The notes below the pieces were generated by a model. The model saw nothing but the letters and a program-made list of their open reading frames with translations, was not told the origin of the DNA and did not search any database. 64,000 bases of DNA from NCBI GenBank assembly GCA_015680685.1, contig MNCI01006012.1, forward strand, positions 134,457 to 198,456. Direction: 5' to 3'. Source of the DNA: Gnetum montanum (Eukaryota > Streptophyta > Gnetopsida > Gnetales > Gnetaceae). Positions 58,681 to 64,000 of this stretch are shown piece after piece; the stretch's first letter is position 1; every line of letters begins with the position of its first letter. The position numbers and the translations under genes are program-made.

Positions 58681-58791
58681 GTGGTAGTTATTTAGACTAG
58701 TTACATCATACAAGATTGCTGTAACAAAGCATTCATAATATATCTCTTAGAAAGAAATTAATTTCAATTAAGTCACACATGATTCACAACA

Positions 58792-60880
58792 ATGTCTCTA
58801 TCACAAGACTATGATAATGCAACAACTAGTAAGGAAATTCATTGGAGAACCAATGAATTATATAATGATGAAGATGAAGTTTGGATTACCCAATCTTATG
58901 TAGGGGTTTCCTATGAGCATAAATGCAAACAACATCGTCCCAACTCACAAATGCATAACATACCTAGTGACAATGAACCCCTACTGGCCGCTACAAGCCT
59001 AACGAAAATGCAAGAGGCTATTCAAATATCTTGCAGGCATCATAAGAAAAGTCGTCTACCTAGGCTTGACTTAAACAACTTTCCTAAGTTTTCAAGAGGC
59101 TATGATTTAGATTTGCAACATCATCTACAAGCCTTCCATGATGCCTATGTATGGAGTAACATTGATAATTGATGGCAAAAACTTAAGCTCTTTCCTACAA
59201 CACTCGTTGGCCAAGCACAAGTATGGTATAGGTTGTTAAAACCAAAATCAATTTGACATTAGTCAAAAATGGTAGAACTATTTAATGAAAGATATCAAAC
59301 CTATGCAAGAGGTCAACCTTGAGGAGACAAATCCAAGAGTGGAAATAAGCACAACATGAACCCTTGGACATGGCCTTAGAAAGATATTATGCACTATTAA
59401 AAAACTACCTAAGCCATGGGTTCTCTGAGGAAAGGCTAATGTACCATATCATAGATGGGCTGTGTAATGAAACAAGGGAGACCCTAGGGATGTATGCCCA
59501 AGTTCAACTATATGAACTCTGAACCCATTAAGTCCAAGAGCTTGTTAAGTGGGTAGCAAAAGAAGAAGGAGAAATGGCTACGTGGGAGAATGTTGAAAAA
59601 TCTCAACAGATCCAAAACCTTAAATCAAGAAGGGCCCATGATAATGAAGAGGAGAGAGCAACTCACCCCAAGGAGGAGGAATCATCCTTGCTAGTACTAC
59701 AATCATTAGATGAAATTTTCTCAATTGTCTCATCTTCTACCTCTAATAGCATTGGAATCATCTTTGCTAGTACCACAATGAAGATGATGGAATGGATGCA
59801 TGAAAAATGTGGAGAATATGCCAATGCTATTAGAGGTAAAGTTATGACAACCCAAGAAATAGGAGAAAAACACCTTTAGATGATTGAAAAGAAGGGTTGA
59901 AGAGAATAAGAACTTAACTGCAGATCATACATATCAATGTAACATTTTCCTATACAATCACCCCAAGGGCCAATGTTCAATCTTGTCACATTTACAGGAG
60001 CATTGGGGATGAATTTTACATCCAAAGTTTGTATAGAAATACTGTGTTCGATCATAGTGGCAACAATCCCAGTCGTGGGGGGGGGGGGGGGGCGCCCCCC
60101 CAAATTGGTTACACCCTTCATACCATCCAAACCCAAGTGTTTATTAGGTTTAGCATCTTGTTTCCCCAACAGGGTCAACATCTTCTACCTCACCACATTA
60201 TTATTATTCTCCTCAATGCCATCAACCCATATCCTTACCAACAGGACCGCCACCTTAGGTACCTTATAGTTCTCCTCAATTTTAACATTCTTATTTTTCA
60301 CCTTCTTCTACTTTTCCACCAATTTTACCTAAAGGGTTTGCACCACAACATCAACCCATGAACGTTACTTGTACTTCTATTATCAACCGCAGTGGGAATC
60401 TTCCATAACATCATAGGCATCCCTTCTTTAGACATGACCATAGAAAGGGACACCTCAGCTCTAAAACCACTACATCCTCCAACTCAACATAAGTTCAACA
60501 ATGCAGTGCATCTTTCTCCACGAACCCTACACCTTGTGTTACCTTATCTGGGCCACCACTCAACACTCCAACAACTATGCAGCCTGATGAATATAGCCAC
60601 ATAGGGAGACATATCAATCCTTGCATACCATCTTACGATCATAAGTGCCATAGTGGGTCAACCATTCATTAATTAACTACATCTTATAAATTTCCCCACT
60701 ATGCCTACTATAATCAAGTGTGTGAACCCCACTCTAGGTACATTCCAACCACCACATCAAAAGACACCCTATGGTTTGGATATGACTAGGTTCCATTATT
60801 CCCAACATGCAAGAATCCCAACCTTCCATTTATTAATTCTAGCCATGCTCAACCATTTAGCTAAGGGGGATATCCCCCAT
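58792..60880 (+). pseudogene. Gag of E3
   Basis: The 58792-59172 run (126 codons) starts MSLSQDYDNATTSKEIHW and holds LPRLDLNNFPKFSRGYDLD and LQHHLQAFHDAYVW. It then stops at TGA, where E1 has TGG. Later blocks follow E1 (EPLDMAL, YHIIDGLCNE, then the Lys/Glu-rich 59574-59879 run). The zinc knuckle near 59940 has lost its second Cys (CNIF). A G16-C-G-C7 run at 60077-60101 interrupts the following part, where E1 has mixed sequence. A Pro/His-rich tail reaches about 60880. Confidence 0.7.
60077..60101 (+). repeat. G16-C-G-C7 run
   Basis: Sixteen G, then CG, then seven C. E1 at the matching place has GGAGGAGGCCACCCTC, so the run is new in E3 or is a sequencing/assembly error. It could form a short hairpin or G-quadruplex. 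Confidence 0.7.
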
Positions 60881-60899
60881 TCTAACAACACAGAATTAA

Positions 60900-62180
60900 T
60901 AAATTTTTCTTTAATTTTACACTTTTTGTATTTTTGTCTTTTTATGAGTAATCTCATCTATGAATAAAAAACTCATGTGACTCATTGGTTGATGTGTTGT
61001 TCTATGCTATCGAGTCTTAGGTAACTAATTATTTGGACGATGAACCCACAACATCCACTCATCAATTCTATTAATAAGAGGTCCTACCTTGGGTACAATG
61101 ATATTCTTGACATCATTAAAACTTAAAGTAATTTTATGCTCATTATGCCCAGAATGAAGAATGATGGACTAAGAAGGAATGGCCAGGGTGTGACATCAAG
61201 GGGACTTATGGATTCTCTTTGGTGACATCTATGAGAGTTACCATGCAGCTTGGTTGTACTAAGATCCTTGTAGATCTAACAAGAAATGGGACTAAGAGTA
61301 ATAAAGGCACTCATTTCAGAAAAATAATGCTATTCTAGGGGGTCTCATTAGAAAGACATGCATCCATGCCTAAAGGTAGGTAGCTTCTCTGGATTAAGCA
61401 TTGACATAAAAAAACGTGTGCCACAAAGAAAAAATCACTCCTCCCTTGAACGAAATGTCAAGTGATCATACACCTTGCTATCATGATGCTCTGATGGTTG
61501 TCCATCATGGGATGAAACAATGTAATGTCACTGATTGGAGGAATAGAATTGGTCCTGATTTTGGAGTGATGGGTTAATGACACATTAATCATGCCCTACA
61601 CTAAGGATTCATTGTGCCCTGGGTTAGTTACCTCATGTTCCACTCTTTGCAATCCCTTCTACAATTCGTCCCATCTTGCTATTCATGTAATTGGGACTTG
61701 TGACTTGTGTAGCATTGAATTTATACCTCATCAAAATGGTATTTACGTGTGTGTGTTTTGTGAAATTGGTGTAGATTGCATTTAACCTTCTAGTGCCTAT
61801 GAACATTTTAAGGTGTGGTTACGCAAGGGAACTATAGGTTGGAACTTGCTTTGGGGAGGATCCACTTGCATGAATTTTGTAATTTGTACTTGTTACACAT
61901 CATCATCACATTATTTTATACCCTTTAAGAATTGCATTACCAACATTATCCTTTCCCTCATCATCCTTCCAGTTCAAATGTTCCTGTGTACCGAAACATG
62001 TCCTTTCCCCTCATCCAATTCATGTATTTCATTGTCAACTTCTACACCATTATAGTTTGTTATGCCTTCTGGTCTATTTCACATTGCCCTAGACCTTTTA
62101 CACTGACCTCAAGTCCTTCATTTTTGACATTAGAATTTCAGAAATTTATCAACTCTTCTAAGTACCCTATTTTTGATAGG
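60900..62180 (+). other. E3 interior between gag and the motif pair
   Basis: Homologous to 49260-50590 in E1. The GFSLVTS…MQLGCTKILVDL stretch recurs near 61210-61280, so it was probably translated in an ancestor. No recognisable domain. Confidence 0.4.
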
Positions 62181-62182
62181 TT

Positions 62183-62211
62183 GTGATATCGGGTTGGACA
62201 CGATATCAGGG
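62183..62211 (+). promoter_or_regulatory. Internal GATATC pair of E3
   Basis: GTGATATCGG and CACGATATCAG lie about 470-490 bp before the ORF2 ATG, at the place of the module in E1 and E2. The TATA-like run present in those copies is missing here. Confidence 0.45.
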
Positions 62212-62617
62212 TCATTTACAATTGCTCATGTGGGGGGAGTTTTTCAAATTTTCTTCCATGAATTATGACTTGCACACCTCTTGGTCAAACAACCATAGCT
62301 CGCTAGCTAGCGCTCTAATTTTCATTTTGATCAAACCTACCTAAACCTAGAGTGTTCAACTTAGTCATGGGGGAAGGGTACACTCTAAATTGTGTAGAAA
62401 TTTTTCAAAATTCATCATCATCTGAAGGATACTATAAATGGTAATTACTTATAAAAATGATAAACATGTTGCCAAAACAATCTTATCTCCTCACTTACAC
62501 TAAGAATTTAAACTTTGAGGCCATCAGATCAAATTGGGCCCAATACTAAAACATTGGGGGACATTTTAGTAATTGTAAATCACATGAAATAAGAAAATGA
62601 ATTCATTAAGGCAAGAA

Positions 62618-62678
62618 GTAAGATATAACTTAACTTTTGTAAGAAACCTTACTAATGATTTGCCTTGTGTGATTATAG
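62618..62678 (+). promoter_or_regulatory. Intron-like segment before ORF2, E3
   Basis: GAA|GTAAGAT … CTTACTAATG … TGATTATAG|ATGG, 61 nt. Donor, branch-point-like and acceptor signals are all present. Confidence 0.5.
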
Positions 62679-64000
62679 ATGGCCCCTAAATGCAGACAAC
62701 AAGAGGGACCCTCCCAAGGTGTGTTAAAATGATTGAGGAGAGGCAAAGGCCAAGTGTCTCCCAAGGAATGTGTGGAGTAGGAGGCGTAGCCATTTAGCAT
62801 CCATCAAGAGCCCCTTGCTATTGTACAATTGGGATAGGTGGAAGGAGGAGTTGCTAAAGCACTTGAATAGGGACAACACATCATGTTGTCCCTAGAGTGT
62901 GTTCAGGCCATCCATGAGAGGTCCACATCGATATCAGTGATCGTGGAATTGAACTTCAAACCTTTCATAGAGTTTGCTCTTGAGGTCATTAGGGACCAAC
63001 TCAAGGGGTCTCCATTATGACCTATCCTCTCTAAAAGTGGTGCTTGGTACTTAGGAGAAACGTACCAATTTTGGCATAATAAGGAAGAGGGCACCACAAT
63101 TGACATTGGTGGTGTGACTATCGATTTTTCTACCAAGGCCATCTCAGAAGTATTAAATCTTTCAAATACAAGGCCAAAAGTTGCTCACCTACCCACTGAC
63201 TCCAATGTCGATGTGTGAATAATATGGTTGAAGAGGGTGTATGATAAAGAAGACAAGACATATGGAGAGTTGACACTGGAAGAAAGGATACACTTCAAAA
63301 TTGTTACTTATCACATCTTCCCCATAAGAGGATTAAACCAAATATCAACATATGCGGCAAGAGGAAGTGCAATATTGATGGGCAAGGTTAATGCTAACCT
63401 TTCCCATTTGTATTTTGTGGAGATCTTGAGGTGGTTTGAAGAACACAAGATAGGGAAGTTTGCATTTCCCTTCCCTTGTCTCATCATGAAGCTATGCAAG
63501 CATGCTGGAATTCTGGGGTACACCTATGACGTTCCTAGAAGAGCCCAAAATGCTTTGTTTGATAAATTTTTGAAGCCACTAGCCCCAAGGAAAAGTGCTA
63601 GTGAGACGCTGGAGCTAGAGCAAGAACAAATGGTGGGACCCCTTGCAACTCAAACTACAGGTCCCAACCAACTCCCAAGCACTAGTCCTAGTTAACAACA
63701 AGAAGCAGAGCCCAACATGAGTCAACAAGACCAAATGCTACCACCACTGCAAGATTATCAACCATCAATGAGCCATCTCAGGGCCATTGCTAAGACAATT
63801 AGTTGAGGAAGTCATGATGACACCAATCTCTTCTAGGTCATCGATGACACCGTACAACCCATAATTTCTATTGATTGCACATGGGGTGAAGTGTCCATCC
63901 AAACCAGAGGAGGGGAGACCCATTGGTCATAACAAATTTTATGGAACACTGCGTCTTTCTAAGTGCAATTGGAAATGGGTGAAGGTGCCATAGGAGTGGT
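62679..64000 (+). pseudogene. ORF2 of E3, truncated by window edge
   Basis: Starts MAPKCRQQEGPSQGV and stays in one frame to the window edge with about a dozen stops. It is the clearest copy of the domain: FKPFIEFALEVIRDQLKG, GAWYLGETYQFWHNKEEGT, GGVTIDFSTKAISEVLNL, then the 155-codon open run 63228-63695 with YDKEDKTYGELTLEERIHF, THIFPIRG-type sequence and FPFPCLIMKLCKHAGI. The Gln/Pro/Ser-rich linker after it begins LELEQEQMVGPL. Stops at TGA (63018) where E1 has TGG, and TAG where E1 has CAG, support point-mutation decay. Confidence 0.7.

Larger units (their letters stand above)
57832..64000 (+). mobile_element. Element E3 (family E), truncated by window edge
   Basis: 5' LTR 57832-58659, primer site 58660-58680, gag from 58792, motif pair at 62183-62211, intron-like segment 62618-62678, ORF2 from 62679. 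The order and sequence follow E1 throughout. It inserted in family G copy C; copies A (27448) and B (55475) read through 'atatggggcttcc' uninterrupted. No pol domain appears up to base 64000. The 3' LTR is outside the window. Confidence 0.85.

Noticed and set aside
1-64000. CRISPR arrays, bacterial operons, ribosome binding sites
   Set aside because: No regularly spaced direct repeats with unique spacers; sequence is plant nuclear retroelement DNA. The motif clusters have irregular spacing and both orientations.

Overview
The window looks like repeat-dense nuclear DNA from a seed plant with a large genome. It is AT-rich, has no bacterial-style gene packing, and shows no intact host protein gene. 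Nearly everything recognisable is decayed LTR retrotransposon sequence with tRNA-iMet- or tRNA-Asp-type primer sites, plus one nuclear-type tRNA-Val(AAC) sequence. I cannot name the species. Three single Ns (6863, 14513, 54420) mark assembly joins. Reading frames are broken by many stops, so I annotate protein regions as pseudogenes and give domain evidence from partial translations made by eye.

Layout. 1-5264: Ty1/copia-type gag on the minus strand running off the left edge, its LTR, a second LTR with a gag start, and an LTR segment in the opposite orientation; all carry dense AGATGTCT/AGACATCT motifs. 5265-6751: nothing recognised. 6752-18010: element H, plus strand, two very long LTRs around only about 320 bp of internal sequence; its left LTR is split by element F (7281-13100, minus strand), which contains a 5S-rRNA-derived block and a 45-bp minisatellite. 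About 18800-31100: copy A of family G, a Ty3/gypsy element on the minus strand (gag, protease, archaeal-type RNase H, RT, gypsy RNase H, integrase, acidic tail, and a separate ORF-X), with a solo LTR of family E at 20702-21521. 31140-55800: copy B of family G, split by two family E elements, E2 (32562-41754, minus) and E1 (46670-55110, plus). 55800-57260: unassigned sequence with the tRNA-Val. 57265-57831: copy C of family G, cut by E3 (57832 to the right edge, plus).

Family E is the most interesting content. E1, E2 and E3 share LTRs ending TGA...CTCATCA or close variants, a tRNA-Asp-like primer site, a gag with Retrotrans_gag features, and a long second ORF (ORF2) carrying a domain resembling one annotated in plant databases as a putative plant transposon protein, followed by a coiled coil. 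I could find no RT, RNase H or integrase in them. Before ORF2, E1 and E2 carry a second copy of the LTR-type motif cluster plus a TATA-like run (E3 keeps the motifs). All three copies keep splice-like signals 61-63 nt apart ending exactly at the ORF2 ATG. ORF2 in E1 stays in one frame for about 914 codons with about 26 in-frame stops, about 22 of them TAG, which suggests decay by CHG-methylation deamination rather than indels.

The nesting order is well supported. E1, F and the solo LTR have 5-bp target duplications (one perfect, two with one mismatch), and the uninterrupted target can be read in other copies within the window. E2 and E3 also sit at sites that are unoccupied in sister copies.
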